This document shows, piece after piece, positions 1 to 11,165 of a DNA stretch of 64,000 nucleotides. A model generated the notes under the pieces. The model saw only the letters and a program-made list of their open reading frames with translations, was not told where the DNA came from and made no database searches. The DNA is from Prunus persica. Lineage: Eukaryota > Streptophyta > Magnoliopsida > Rosales > Rosaceae. Where the stretch lies: the NCBI RefSeq assembly GCF_000346465.2, contig NC_034014.1:7902890-7966889 (forward strand). Reading direction: 5' to 3'. Position 1 is the stretch's first letter. Each line of letters begins with the position of its first letter. Position numbers and translations under genes: made by a program.

Positions 1-607
1 AATATTGAAATTTTCAATTTCTGTCATTTACAAAATTTGACATACATAAATTCAAGCACTGAAATCTTCAATTGCCAGAAATTGAAATAACAGAAATTAA
101 ATTCGGTCATTTTAAAATTCTGTGTAAATTGCAATTCCTTCATCCAAACGGAGTGTTAGATTAAATTTTAATGAGGTGACATATGAAAAACAAAAATAAA
201 GCAAATCATGGCAGAGAAAATCAAAGCAGACGATCTGGATCCGGATTACCCACCTCTTGTTCTCTCTCCTCAACCTCTAGTCTCCTACTCCTCAAACAAA
301 TCGAAACTTGCCCCTTTTCTTTTGAAAGCTCCTCTCCCAAAACAACCCAGCAACCTTTCTCGTCTGATTTAGTTTTTAGATCTGGTGGTTTTCACCCGAA
401 TCCCTCCTTTTTTTTTCTTTTCTTTTTCCTATCTCCTTGTTTTTGACAGAGTTTGTTATCTCCCTAGTTTTTCTAGGGCGTTTCTTTGGCTCTGGGGTGT
501 CCTTTTAGATCAAATCTCAAAGCTGAGATCTTATATCTCATATCTGAGAGCTAGAGTAGGGCTTGCTTCAGTCATGGTTTCCTTGTATTTTGTTTTTTTG
601 TATAAGC
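1..607. other. AT-rich left-edge sequence
   Basis: Mostly AT-rich, low-complexity sequence followed by a pyrimidine-rich stretch (about 260-440). Apart from the short frame at 208-372 I see no coding signal here. Any gene it belonged to would lie partly outside the window. Confidence 0.4.
208..372 (+). CDS. possible small ORF or truncated first exon, 54 aa
   Basis: An ATG at 208 opens 54 codons ending at TAG 370-372. The product starts MAEKIKADDLDPDYPPLVL and is acidic, then Pro/Ser/Lys-rich. The N-terminus looks more protein-like than the flanking frames, but there is no recognisable domain and no clear splice donor. It could be a genuine small protein, the start of a decayed gene, or chance. 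I do not recognise it, and the call rests only on composition and an ATG preceded by an A-rich leader. Confidence 0.22.
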   Translation: MAEKIKADDLDPDYPPLVLSPQPLVSYSSNKSKLAPFLLKAPLPKQPSNLSRLI

Positions 608-824
608 TTTTCTTTCTTAGTAAATTTAGGTTTTAGCCACAAACAAACTTTCACTTTTGGAAAAAGCCAAATTTTTTTTAAAAAAGACAGAAAAACCTCT
701 CAACTTTCAAACCAAAGATATGCAAATGTAAAGAATTCCTTAGGAAATTCAAAAATAAATAAGGGCAATTTTTTGGCTTCTTTTAAAAAATTTCTCTCTC
801 CTTTGGCCTTTTCCAAAGTCTCCC
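608..824 (+). repeat. dispersed repeat R1, copy 1
   Basis: This block of about 217 bp is closely matched by 11469-11693 in inverse orientation and, with more divergence, by 50763-50975 in direct orientation. Shared landmarks in order are a TTTCACTTTTGGAAAAAGCC segment, AAAGACAGAAAAACCTCTC, ATGCAAATGTAAA, CAAAAATAAATAAGGGCAA and a CTCTCCTTTGG...CCAAAGTCTCC end. No coding potential, terminal inverted repeats or target duplication is obvious. It is probably a short non-autonomous transposon or part of one. Confidence 0.7.
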
Positions 825-1135
825 ATCTTTCTTTAACTTTTTTATATATTAATATATTCTTTGTTATTCTGTGATGCAGGAAGATCAAGTTCTGTAGGGA
901 CGGTGAAATTGCTAGAGGCGCCTCTATTCCTAGGTCCTTTAAAAAAAAATTATTTTATTAATATAGTATTTGTAATTCGTCATTTCTACTTCTGAGTTCT
1001 AAAGATGTTCTAATTGGGTTTCTCTTCCCCTGATCATTGGTGGGTTGAGGTTATTCATTTAGATGAGTACAAGATTTCTATTTTCTTAGATTTTATTTTA
1101 TTTTGATATGCCCCTTTCTCTTTCTTTCACTACCC

Positions 1136-1538
1136 AAAAAAAAAAAAAAAAGCAATAGTCACCTTTTTAAAATAACAAAATTTGTTTTGGTGACATACAG
1201 AAGAGCTGCCCACCAAGGCATTATTGCCATCATCTTATCATAAAAAGAGGAATTACTGGTATTACGCCATTAAAGTATATCAAATGGAAACTTTAATTAT
1301 TTAAAATATATATAATTCAAAAAACTACTAAACTAATTAAAGATGAAAATAATAAAAATATATAAGTGTAAAGGTGGCTGAAAAGTCAACGTATTGTTTG
1401 TCACCTTCTAATGGAGACAAAGGCCAATAGTCAACAAATCTAACCTTTGTAACTGCATTTAGTCACCAATAAAGGTGACTACTGCTTTCAAAAGTCACTT
1501 TTAAAAAGGTGACCATTGTTGTTGTTTTTTTTTTTTTT
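1136..1538. mobile_element. MITE with 20-bp terminal inverted repeats inside A/T runs
   Basis: The 20-mer at 1153-1172 (CAATAGTCACCTTTTTAAAA) is matched in reverse complement at 1499-1518 with one difference. Outside the repeats lie an A-run (1136-1151) and a T-run (1525-1538), so the inverted arms extend to nearly 40 bp. The GTCACC/GGTGAC motif recurs inside, as is common for subterminal repeats. The left flank reads CACTACCC and the right end GGTTGTATTG, so a CACTA-derived origin is possible. No convincing 3-bp target duplication was found. There is no coding capacity. Confidence 0.65.
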
Positions 1539-1588
1539 GGTTGTATTGTCACTCAATTTGGCTAATGTATTGGGATTTAGTTGACTTC

Positions 1589-2605
1589 TCAGCAATGTTC
1601 ACCAGTATCGTGATTATCTTCAGTGTTTCTTCGATTTCGAATTAGGATCGAACCCGCCACACAGAGGATCAAGAGGACGGGCCAAAAGCACACTTTGATA
1701 GGATTGTCAACATGCTTACTGAGGTAAGCATACTGAACTATGGAGAAAGCCATTTGAAAGAAGACACCAAGTAGTCCAAAAACATCAGAGAAAGTACCGA
1801 AAAGCCTGTTACGAGGAGGTGGATGATAAAACAACGGCAGCATTCCCCTCCTCCTCACCAATCGGACTCTTTCCTTTCTGGCCTTGAGAAAGAGCTCCGC
1901 GATGCAAGTGAGCAGAGCTAGAATAGCCAACACCATACCAATAAGTCCAAAGTGGGGCCTGCTTGGGGAGGAGACCTGTTCAAACACAGCTGATACAATC
2001 TCTAGGCAGAGGCTAGTCAGTAAAAGCATCCACTGTGCTGCAACACAAATATTAGCTACGTTTTCCCTAATTTGCCTTGGATGATGAATCTGAATCTGAT
2101 TGTTGCCCTCATGATCTAAATACTCAGGCCAATGACGCAAACGGTGTACGCCACATAAATAGTAAGACAAACGCGGAAGTGACAGGTTAGGGAGAGGAAA
2201 ATCTAGGAGGTTTTCAATGCGAGGAGGAGGCGGCAAATCTAGGAGGTTTTCGATGGAATGAGGAGGATGAAAATCTTGGAGGTTTTCGATGGAATGAGGA
2301 GGAGGAAAAAGTTGTCCTAAGGGATTATGTAGTTTCCAGAAAACAAATGGAAAGAGATGAATATTGTTAACGATACTGTTAGGGAAACGAATAATACCAT
2401 CATCTCTATCGAAAGTGGGTGTGTTGGGGAAAAGAGGCCTCGCTCCAAAACTATCCGAATTCATCGACTTCTTCTTCTTCCCCTTCTTTCGCCGTTTGAA
2501 CTTGGAAGAGTCCTTCCTCGGACCCGAAAACTTGTAGAAAGGACCACGCGCCTCCACCATGGCCATCTCCGTCTTAGGCCATCCGCATTGCAAGTTTGTA
2601 TACAA
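1589..2605 (-). CDS. uncharacterised four-helix membrane protein, 338 aa
   Basis: This single open frame has an N-terminal half that is basic and proline-rich, with a lysine cluster near residues 35-47. Residues about 101-140 hold a three-copy repeat of the type PPPHSIENLLDLP. Four hydrophobic segments follow at roughly 185-207, 220-240, 270-294 and 303-322, and the tail is acidic and polar. The layout suggests a cytosolic N-terminal region on a small multipass membrane protein; the membrane is unknown. I do not recognise the family, though it resembles lineage-restricted plant proteins of unknown function. The start at 2605 is the first ATG, and an internal Met near residue 14 or 16 is an alternative. 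No intron is needed. The frame is far longer than chance in this AT-rich DNA and its opposite strand is not similarly open. Confidence 0.6.
   Translation of the reverse strand: MYTNLQCGWPKTEMAMVEARGPFYKFSGPRKDSSKFKRRKKGKKKKSMNSDSFGARPLFPNTPTFDRDDGIIRFPNSIVNNIHLFPFVFWKLHNPLGQLFPPPHSIENLQDFHPPHSIENLLDLPPPPRIENLLDFPLPNLSLPRLSYYLCGVHRLRHWPEYLDHEGNNQIQIHHPRQIRENVANICVAAQWMLLLTSLCLEIVSAVFEQVSSPSRPHFGLIGMVLAILALLTCIAELFLKARKERVRLVRRRGMLPLFYHPPPRNRLFGTFSDVFGLLGVFFQMAFSIVQYAYLSKHVDNPIKVCFWPVLLILCVAGSILIRNRRNTEDNHDTGEHC
2195..2310 (-). repeat. in-frame tandem repeat, about 36 bp x 3
   Basis: Three successive units built on AGGAGGTTTTCGATGGAATG (plus strand) encode the HSIENL(L/Q)D(L/F)PPP repeats of the overlapping membrane-protein gene. 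The units differ by a few substitutions and small in-frame indels, so the repeat is imperfect but coding-compatible. Confidence 0.75.
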
Positions 2606-3593
2606 AATATAGAGAGAGACCCAAAAGAATTGTTGACTCCAGAGTGCACCGGAAGGAAGTATGTTCTCTTTTTAAACTCTTGGTTCCCCCAGTCTAAACA
2701 GGATTATCCACAAATTACAGACGCCACACGGACAGGAAAGCGTGTGTGGCGGAAACCCCATGTAACCGTCCAGGAAGCAGGTTTCTACAAGCATAGACTC
2801 CGGGCTGGATAAACCAAAAACGAAGACTCCGCACGGGAGACTGTAAAAAAACATTTAATCTAATGGAATTTTCTGGGACCGGGTTATCAATTCATGTAAC
2901 TTTTAGCCATTTTTCATCGTAACTTTTATATTCTTTATGCTAAATAATTATTTCCTTTGTTAAGTCGTCTTATTATTTTTTTGTTTAGTTGACACATTTC
3001 AATCCTAAACATGAGTTTTTTTTTTTTTTTTTCTCAAACTCACTAATGAGATCTTGAGTCTCTACATTTATAAGCATTTAAAAATTTTTTAATCATTTGA
3101 TTAATCTTATCACTAAGATTCCGCAACGTAAACGAAATTGTATGAAATTAAAAACTCACCTTATGTACTGTATCAATCACCCGTATCATTTGAATCTTCC
3201 AACAAGCATGTACTGTATAATCTGAATATTCTGGCGACTGGGTGGTGACAAGGGCAAATTGGCCATTGAAAATCGAACAGTTGACAATGAAAGATTGTAG
3301 ATCCTTAACTGTTGTTTGTTTTTTTACCCAAAGATGTGATATGAGAATTATGTTTTAATCATGAATGGCTGCCCATGTAGTTGTCTTAACAAAAAAAAAA
3401 TATTTACTAAAGGAAGTTTCTCGGACCGCTTTATCAATTCATGCAACTTTTTTACACATTTTTCATTGTAGCTTTTATGTTCCCTTTGCTAAATAATTAT
3501 TTTCCTTTGTTAAATTAAATCATATTGTTTTAATTTGTTAGTTGACACTCAATTCTACTATACATGGTTATACTCAAACTTACTCATATAAAT
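2606..3593. other. intergenic region with a local duplication
   Basis: No gene is visible. Bases 2862-3010 and 3411-3562 are diverged copies of one another: both contain TTATCAATTCATG, then CATTTTTCAT, then GCTAAATAATTATTT and a TTAGTTGACAC motif. They are direct repeats spaced by about 550 bp. The intervening sequence holds a T-run (about 3015-3032) and nothing else I can name. Confidence 0.6.
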
Positions 3594-4186
3594 TGTTAAA
3601 TTTCAAAGAGACGGGTCAGTGGTCTATTATTAGTAATATTCATATTGTTCCCAACTTAACCACCTATAAAGCTAAGTAGGTGTGGGGTTTTATCACAAAA
3701 AGTCTCGGTGATATTAGTAGTGGAACAATTCATTATATATTTTATTTTATTTAATCAAGTTTCCGATGTGGGACTTATATTCTTAACACGCCCCCTCACG
3801 TGGAACCATCACATAGTGGGTCACATGTGGAGCCAAATTCACATCAAAGCCAATCATTTAAGCCCAACACGTGAACATCATGTATTGGGTAAGGGGTAAG
3901 GATAAACATTCAAGTCCAACATGTGAAAACCAAATATTGGGTAAGGGTAAAGGCCCAATTCAGGCTCAGTAAATTTACTCGCTATGATACCATGTTAAAT
4001 TTCAAAGAGACGAGTCTGCAGCCTACTACTCAAAACACATATATTGTCTCTAACTTCACCACCTATAAAGTCCAGTAGGTATGACGTTTTATCACAAAGG
4101 CCTCGGTATTATTAGGAGTGGAACCACTTATTATAACTTGTAGTTTATTTAGTCAAGTTTCCGATGTGAACTTATATTCTTTAACA
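3594..4186 (-). mobile_element. TRIM (terminal-repeat retrotransposon in miniature)
   Basis: Two direct repeats, 3594-3788 and 3993-4186, start TGTTAAATTTCAAAGAGACG and end TTAACA. They flank a non-coding interior of about 204 bp. The 5-bp target duplication TAAAT is exact (3589-3593 and 4187-4191). On the minus strand the sequence just inside the 5' LTR is TGGTATCATAGCGAG (plus strand 3978-3992), a primer-binding site of the initiator-tRNA-Met type. A purine tract, GAGGGGGCG on the minus strand, abuts the other LTR at 3789. These features define orientation and class. The LTRs have many differences, so the insertion is old. No ORF is present and mobility would depend on another element. Confidence 0.9.
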
Positions 4187-4330
4187 TAAATGAGCAAATA
4201 TCATTCAATATAAGCATTTTTACCACACTCTAATTTTGAATATAAACTTACAAACACAATTTTTTACCATTGAAATGGACTAGATATCATTGTCATACAC
4301 TGATATTGATCAAAGTTCATTGTCATACAC

Positions 4331-5417
4331 AAGATCTTAAATAGCGAGGGTTTCGGAAATACCGGTGATTCAAAAATAAGGAAATATCGGGAAAATATCA
4401 ATATCAATAAAAATATGATAAAAATCACGGAAATTGTGATAAATACATGGAAATTTTTAATGAAACTTTGTAAAAAGTTTATTTAGTCAATCATCTATTA
4501 TTTTAACACAAAAGATTGGAAGGAAATGCATTGCATAGTAGGTTTGAATGATTTAAGTTGATTATATTGCGAGCTAACAAACTCTATGACTTAGAAAATC
4601 TAGAGTAATTAATGAAAGAAAATTATACACCCTCTAGTAATTTATTTATCATTTTTACTATAATATTTTACACTTTATAAATTGCATGATAAGATACATG
4701 AGTAACTTTATTTCACGTTATTCACTGGACATCATGACATGGTACACGTTCTTATATTTATTATTTATCAAAAATTGAAAAATAATTAAAGATGTAAACC
4801 AACTTGATTTGTCATGAAAATTAAGCACTTTACCATGCTCAAAAATTAATAGTGAAGATTGAAAATTAACTAAGAACATAAATAAAATTATCCAAGGATT
4901 AATTAAATAGGAAATAAAGAAAATAATTATAAAGATTTAATTTATTAAGCAACAACTTGAAAGGGAATTTAGTAATGTAAGTACTTACAATTAATAATAA
5001 AATAAGCAATAACATTAAATGTATTTAATAGGAAAGAAAGAAATTATATTAAGTAATTAAATATTTGACCAACAATATAGAAATAAGTAATTATTTTCTA
5101 TTTTGAGAAACAGCTTTGAAGAGTTATAAATACCATATTACATAAGTACTAATCACAAAGTGATGACTAGTGTGGTGGTTAAGTGGCTCAAAACTTGGAA
5201 GTGGGGAGGAGTTTGAACCCCTCTGTGTGCTTGAGTTCAAGCGAAATACTTCATTTTTGAAAGTTCATATCGCAATATTATCAATAATATCGCGATATGT
5301 TGACTATTTACAGCTGCCATTTGAATGAAAATATCGCTACTGAAATTATCGAGGAAATTATCGATAAATGGATGAAAACTTGTTATTTCGGCGAAATTAT
5401 CGATATTTTGTTCTGTG
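4331..5417. repeat. AT-rich dispersed element, GAAATATCG-repeat family, copy A
   Basis: The first 380 bp (4340-4712) match 33472-33857 collinearly, with shared landmarks GGGTTTCGGAAAT, TTGGAAGGAAATGCATTGCAT and GCATG(G/A)TAAGATACATGAGTAA. The right end (5255-5412) is rich in iterated ATCGATA/GAAATTATCG motifs that are roughly inverse to the left end. This fits a non-autonomous DNA transposon with degenerate long inverted ends. It is flanked by diverged copies of a GTCATACACTGATATTGATC segment (4292-4320 and 5418-5446). There is no coding content. Confidence 0.55.
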
Positions 5418-5661
5418 GTCATACACTAACACTGATCAAAGTTCATTTTCGCACAATGACATAGACTGGAGGTTACTATCGTAAAATGTTATCGACTAGA
5501 AGTTATACTAGCTGAAAAATAATCTATTTCGTCTAATGAAGAAGTATGTACACAAAACGAGAGCTTTTTTTTTTTTTTTCCTTAAAGAATAGATAAACAG
5601 ACGTATTTACTAATTATATACGGAGCTCAATGTATAAATCTAGTACTGTATTGATGTGATT

Positions 5662-5802
5662 TTCCAACAAAGGCGAGGGAATAGAGCTGCTCATTCTTTG
5701 GCTCAAAATGGCTTACGCGAACATGGTCGGTTTTTCTGGGAACTCCACGCACCAAGTTGGTTACTGCCAAAGCTGGTGGGGGATAGGGAAGAGGCCTCTT
5801 GA
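5662..5802 (+). pseudogene. RNase H-like (RVT_3 type) fragment of a non-LTR retroelement
   Basis: A frame from 5662 to a TGA at 5800 reads QQRRGNRAAHSLAQNGL followed by FFWE and PSWLP. This resembles the C-terminal end of plant RNase H-like domains found in LINE-derived proteins, where a conserved N-x-A-A-H-x-L-A segment precedes the end. Only about 46 codons remain, with no start and no neighbouring reverse transcriptase, so it is a relic. Family assignment rests on this single motif. Confidence 0.45.
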
Positions 5803-8768
5803 GCATGGGTTACTTGAGGTGTGGTGTTACTCTGTTTCTTGGCCGAATTTTTCTTCTTTGGGGGTTTTTTATGGTAAGGTTTAGACGAGGCCACCTTAGT
5901 TATTGCACCTCTATTTTCTAGTTTTCTAGTTGTACTCATATGTCTTTGCAGCAAAATTAATGAAATATTTCTCTTTGATTAATTTTTTTATTTATTTTTA
6001 CTATCATATCATTTAGGTGTTTAAAAATTTGATTAACAAGAACGTATTTAGTTAGTATATATAGCAACACTCATGAAATAATTTGGCCCTTTTAACACTA
6101 CATTTAATTTAATTTTTTTATTAATCTCTTTATCAAATGAAAAAAATATAAAATGCATAACAATAAACACTAATGTATAACTAATTTAAATGGCTCATAA
6201 CATGCCAGAGATTGATCTGCAGTCGCCATTGCCAATGTCAAAGAAAGCAATTTGCAGAGCCATCATGCACCAATTTCTTCCTCCACCCTCCTTTCCCATA
6301 TCATTAGGCCCAATTCTAGTAGACGGAGTGGTATATACTAGGCCCTTCATCTGGCTATTAAAAAACTTCTAGGCCTGTTTGCACTTGAGAGATTTTGGCA
6401 GCATGCAAGAAGTCAAAGCAGAGCCCGTTTTCTGTGGTAACCCTTTCCCAATTACTTAGTTAGGAAATTAACTTCATCATGCAAGGGGTATAACTATCTT
6501 GTATCATTCTGATCTCCTTTTCCTATAGGCTATGTCCAGTTCATTTATCCCATCTATCATTTTGCTTTGCCATCCTTCCTACTTTGATGATGCAATATTG
6601 ATAAACATAAATCCTAGGCATCTTTCTTACGGGCATGACACGTTGAGAATACCTTATTTTCATTTAATTTTTTGAAACCTATGCTTTAAACCTAAAATCG
6701 AAGCAGTTAACCAATTTGAGACTGGAAACCATAAGTCTAACCTCTCAATGATGATTATACTAAGAAGACATTGGACGTTTTGTCTTTTCAGGAATGTGCA
6801 TTTCTATGTTTATTATTTTTCAATTTTCATTAACTCGAGTCAAAATTAAGCTTAAACTCGTTTAAAAACAAGGTGAGATGACCCAAGCCAAGAATAAGCC
6901 CAAGCTCGATACAAAAACAAGCCAACTCGATCATAACATTGTCGGCAGGACATTCCCTGTTTGATGAGTTGACTGCAACTAGTGCTGCATTTATCATGCA
7001 TAATAATATATTGATATAATTCTTATATTCCAAGGTTCATTCATGTCATGCAGTTTTCTTTTCTGCGTTGTGGAAATTGTGTCTTGGTTTAATTGCTATT
7101 ATGCATGCTTGCTAGACATGAGCACATGCCTAGCAGCCGTCCTCTTCCAAAGCCATAGAAAAATTATGGTCTTGCTTGCAGAAATGTCTGACTCGTGACC
7201 AGCATATCATTGATTTATAAAATTAAAAGCTTTAATAATACAGAAATTAAATCCAAAACATTATCTCCATACAGTTGAATATATATATATATATATTGTG
7301 TATTATTTGTTAGTTGTATGTGAAAATAAATGGATGAATATGAGAGACATAGGACATAACGGGCAGGTAGGATGTTGTGGGTTTATAGATTCGCAGTCTG
7401 TCGTATATGTTAAACTGCTACTCTCAGAAAATCTTGAGAAAAAGATAACGTGAAAGCAATGTATATTTGACAAGAAAAAAATCCACCATAAATCAAGGAA
7501 AAAGAAAAAGAAATTATTAATATGATAATATATATACTCTCCAAACTGATACAAGTGGTGTGGTGGTGGGGTTGCTAATTCATTTCGTTAACCAAAAATA
7601 CATGCTCTTACCTCATCATTATTTATATATGTTGTTTGCATCTCTCTTTTTTTTGTGGGATCCATAGGATCTGTCTAGTTGGGTTGGGACAAATAAATAT
7701 ATTTTTTGCCATTATTTGATATTTTATAGCTTAGCTATGAGAAGAGAAGCTAGCTACGCTTGTTTCTTTAAAGAAAAAATAATGCATTATTTGGTTGGTG
7801 GATGAAAACCCCGACGGCAAATATATATGTAGCCATCCAAATTTGTCTCATATTCCTGCATTATATTCTTCATGGTGGACTTATAATTAATCACCCATTA
7901 ATTCGAAGTTGTTATTATTCATTGATTATTTTTTTCTTTTTTTTCTTTTAAATTATAAATCAGCTTAAAATTTTAGTTTCTGTCTTACTCGTGCCTTATA
8001 CAACGCATTCTATTCGCCGTAAATGACCCTTTTTTTTGTAGTGACTATTGAAACAAAGGAAAACTACAAGGCCAAAAGAATTAGACGAGTAAATCTTCAC
8101 ATAAGGCAAAGCTATAAGCTCCTTATGGCTTGTACTTATCCTTTTAAATATTCTAGCTAAGTTCTAACAACATGGTAATAATTGCTTTAAAAAAACAACA
8201 CAAATGATATTTGTTATTGACAATGTGTAGCAAAGATGACATGGGGTTAAGCATTAGTATAATCAGAAATGATATTTGTAGAAGTTTCAAAGAACAAAGC
8301 TTAGGGACATAGGATAATTAATATGATGCAATCGACTTAGATGGATATTATATATGGGCCACCAAGCAGGAGGACGTGCGATATATATCCTCACTCACTC
8401 ACGTATGTTCATTTAATTTTAATAGTTTTCATTCAACAACACAGAAATTTTGAATGAAAGTATCACCAGCTAACGCGGTGATATCTAATTTCTCCATTTG
8501 ATGGCCCATTCTTAACCTTTTTTTTTAAGGAAAAATGACCGGTTTGACAGGTATGTATTTTTCACAATATTAAATATTAACCCATCAATTTGTTGAATAT
8601 TAAAAACTAAAGAAAAATAGACATATCCGTACGTGATGAGAATTTGTCGACCAACTGGGCCCAGGCATTCAATCACGTAGGGCACTGAGGCCAAATTAAT
8701 CAAACGCACCCTTTTGTCTATTCTCATGCAAAGATACAAATGAGAAAAATATACATATATAGAGAATT
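5803..8768. other. intergenic, no gene seen
   Basis: About 3 kb of AT-rich sequence with short frames only. It contains an (AT)n run at about 7278-7297 and several A or T homopolymers. I see no domain-bearing frame, no RNA gene and no clear transposon end. Confidence 0.5.
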
Positions 8769-9150
8769 TTCATTGAGGGATTTTTTAAATTAGTTTATTT
8801 GAGGAATATCATTGTAGGGCACACTTTGTATTGTATTTCACTAATTCAAACCGTCTTTTTTGTAGATACTCATTCAAATATCATCTCTACAAAAAATCAC
8901 TTGAATCCGATATCATTTGACCACTCAATTAAATTATTGAAATTTTAGTACTTTCTTGAAGCACCATGTTCATTGATTTTGTAGGACACAATTGGATATC
9001 GAAATAGTTTCCGATTGGTCCTATTTTTTTAAGGATGATCTATGAATATAGACTTAAAAAATAGATGGTTTCGATCGTTGAAAAAAAATTCGTAGGGGAC
9101 CCTAAAGGGTGTCCCTCAAATAAAATTATTTGAGGGATCCCTCAATAGAA
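8769..9150. mobile_element. MITE with TIRs of the TATTGAGGGATCCCTCAAATAA type
   Basis: The left end (CATTGAGGGATTTTTTAAAT, then TTATTTGAGG) and the right end (CCTCAAATAA, then TTATTTGAGGGATCCCTCAATA) are imperfect inverted repeats of about 38 bp. The interior is non-coding. A partial copy of the left part lies at 15278-15424 with the same order of landmarks (GGGCACA/CCC, ATTGT(A/G)TTTCACTA, AAAAAATCA(C/T)TTGAATCCGATAT). Confidence 0.7.
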
Positions 9151-9181
9151 GGGGACTGATATATATATATATAAAAGGTGG

Positions 9182-9289
9182 TGATTTTCTCACTCCTTTT
9201 TTATCTACTTATGCTCTCTTTTATTTTTTAGTAGTTTTTATTATAACAAAAAAAAAAGTGTAAGTGGATAAAAGAGGAGTGGGAAAATC
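9182..9289. mobile_element. short foldback MITE, about 108 bp
   Basis: GATTTTCTCACTCCT and TTATCTACTTA at the left are mirrored by TAAGTGGATAAAAGAGGAGT and GGGAAAATC at the right, giving arms of about 35 bp around a short AT-rich loop. The element is bounded by (AT)n runs on both sides (about 9160-9172 and 9292-9313), so a TA target site is plausible. Confidence 0.6.
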
Positions 9290-9323
9290 AACTATATATA
9301 TATATATATATATGGGTCTGAAA

Positions 9324-9881
9324 TAGGGATGGAAAAAATTCCCGTAGGAGCAGGTCCCCGTCGGGTCCCCGACCCTAACGGGGGGAGATTTCGGGACTAA
9401 ATGGGTATCGGGTACGGGAATCCTCGAACTTGAAAAATCCCCGACGGGTATGGGGAGGGGATGGTATTGGCGTCCCCATCCCCGAACCCGACCCGAAAAT
9501 ATATATATTTATATTTAAATAAATAAATATTTAATTATAATATTTATGTTTAATCCTAAGTTAACTTCCCTCTCCTAATTCTTCCTAATTTTCTATGGAA
9601 TTTCATATTGATGTGATTTTGAATAGTTGAGTTGAACTTTATAGTTAATTTGGATGTATTGAATGATAATGTAATATGAAATTTAATGTTAAAATGTACG
9701 ATAAATATTTTTTTATGCTAAAAAATGGGGGATTCGGGGCAGGTATGGGAGATAGTCCCCCAACGGGGACGGGGACGGGGATTCCCCGAAACCTAATAAA
9801 CGAGGATGAATTTGGGGACGGAGATGGGGATGAGGATGGTATTGTCATACCCGACCCCTACTCGATCCATTATCATCCCTA
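9324..9881. mobile_element. non-autonomous hAT-like element, 558 bp, GC-rich ends
   Basis: It begins TAGGGATGG and ends CATCCCTA. The flanks are GTCTGAAA (9316-9323) and ATCTGAAA (9882-9889), an 8-bp target duplication with one mismatch, as expected for hAT. Both ends are rich in CCCCG/CGGGG motifs such as GGGGACGGGGACGGGG, in inverse orientation to each other, while the centre is AT-rich. There is no transposase; apparent frames over it arise from the repetitive GC motif. Confidence 0.8.
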
Positions 9882-11029
9882 ATCTGAAAGTTGGGGTGCA
9901 CCAAATTAATGATTAAAATGATACTTTATGAAAATATAATTGTCTCCTATATATCCATATAATAATATCATGCCCACCGTGTAAAAATCTAGCATGCACA
10001 AAACAAAGCTTTAAGCTGTTTGCCGTTTCACAGGAAACACGGAAATATGGTACTCATGATCATCATTAACATTATGACTCTTGCTTGCACGTGGGTACCT
10101 AGGTGATTAATTAGATATCTTTTATGGTAGAGTACTAGTGTGTGATTAGTTGGCAGAATGTTGGGTAATTAAACTGCTAAACAATCAAATTAGGTTTTCA
10201 TAATTTTTTGATGCAAACGATATTTTACTTTAACTTAATATAAATTATGAAAAAGGGAATTTGAACTCGGGTATAGAGTGGGGAGCATATTCACTCTAGC
10301 CAATTTGACTAAGCCAATGTCATTTCATAATTTTTTTTCCATCAATACAAGAAGTAACCTTTCCAACCATATTTGTTTCATTGTTAGCCTTGTCATTAAT
10401 TTGTTGTTAAATCGTAATTATAATTATATGTTTATTATAATACAGAGTTTATGAAGTTGAAAGCATTGCTCAAGATGTAATTGAGAGCTTGTGAATATGG
10501 TATTTTGTATAGGATGTTGAGGAATTAAGTGGGCAATTGGTGGATTTTGGGCTCTGAGCAGCTATTGCTTAGCTCCATGGATACGTTGGTGTTCTGCCTT
10601 TGGATTTTTCGGACCCTAGAGAGAACAATTTCCAGCAATTCATGGGCATGTTGTGTTGTAACTATTAAGTAATTCGTTTCTTTGGTAAAATATACAGTTT
10701 CATCTCTCAATTCTTTTGATTCCTATTCAATTGGGTATATATGTAGCTTGTGGAATTTGACTATAGGCATTGTAATATTTATGGGTTTCTGATATATTGA
10801 TCTATAGAGCTCGAATTTGGAGGCAAGGCTCATAATTACTATGGGTTGTTTTTGTACCAAATTATGTCATGTCATCATTTTGTACCAAATTATAATTAAA
10901 GGGTATTTTATAAATAAAGGTGGGTGGAAAGATATGATTTTGTTTTTTCAAATTTACATGTGGATGGGAAGATAAGATGGGTGGGGAAATAGGACATGGA
11001 TGTAGAAATAGCAGCACTCTAAAGAAAAG

Positions 11030-11165
11030 GACCCATTAGTGTAGTAGTTTGGAATAATCTCCCCCAAACAAGGTCTTGGGTTCGAGTCCTAGCATCCATG
11101 TTGTGTGTACGAGTTTAGTATATTATTACCCCTCTCAATAAAAATGATATTTTAGGAATCAGAAA
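11030..11165 (+). repeat. possible tRNA-derived SINE relic
   Basis: The segment contains a B-box-like GGTTCGAGTCC (about 11089-11099), preceded at about 40 bp by an A-box-like TAGTGTAGTAGTTTGG. It then carries a GTGTGTACGAG stretch and an AT-rich end. The spacing suits a pol III promoter derived from a tRNA. It does not fold as a tRNA gene by eye, and no target duplication was located. Confidence 0.35.

Noticed and set aside
9645..9882. Frames on both strands rich in Gly/Asp or Pro/Ser
   Set aside because: They arise from the CCCCG-repeat ends of the hAT-like element.
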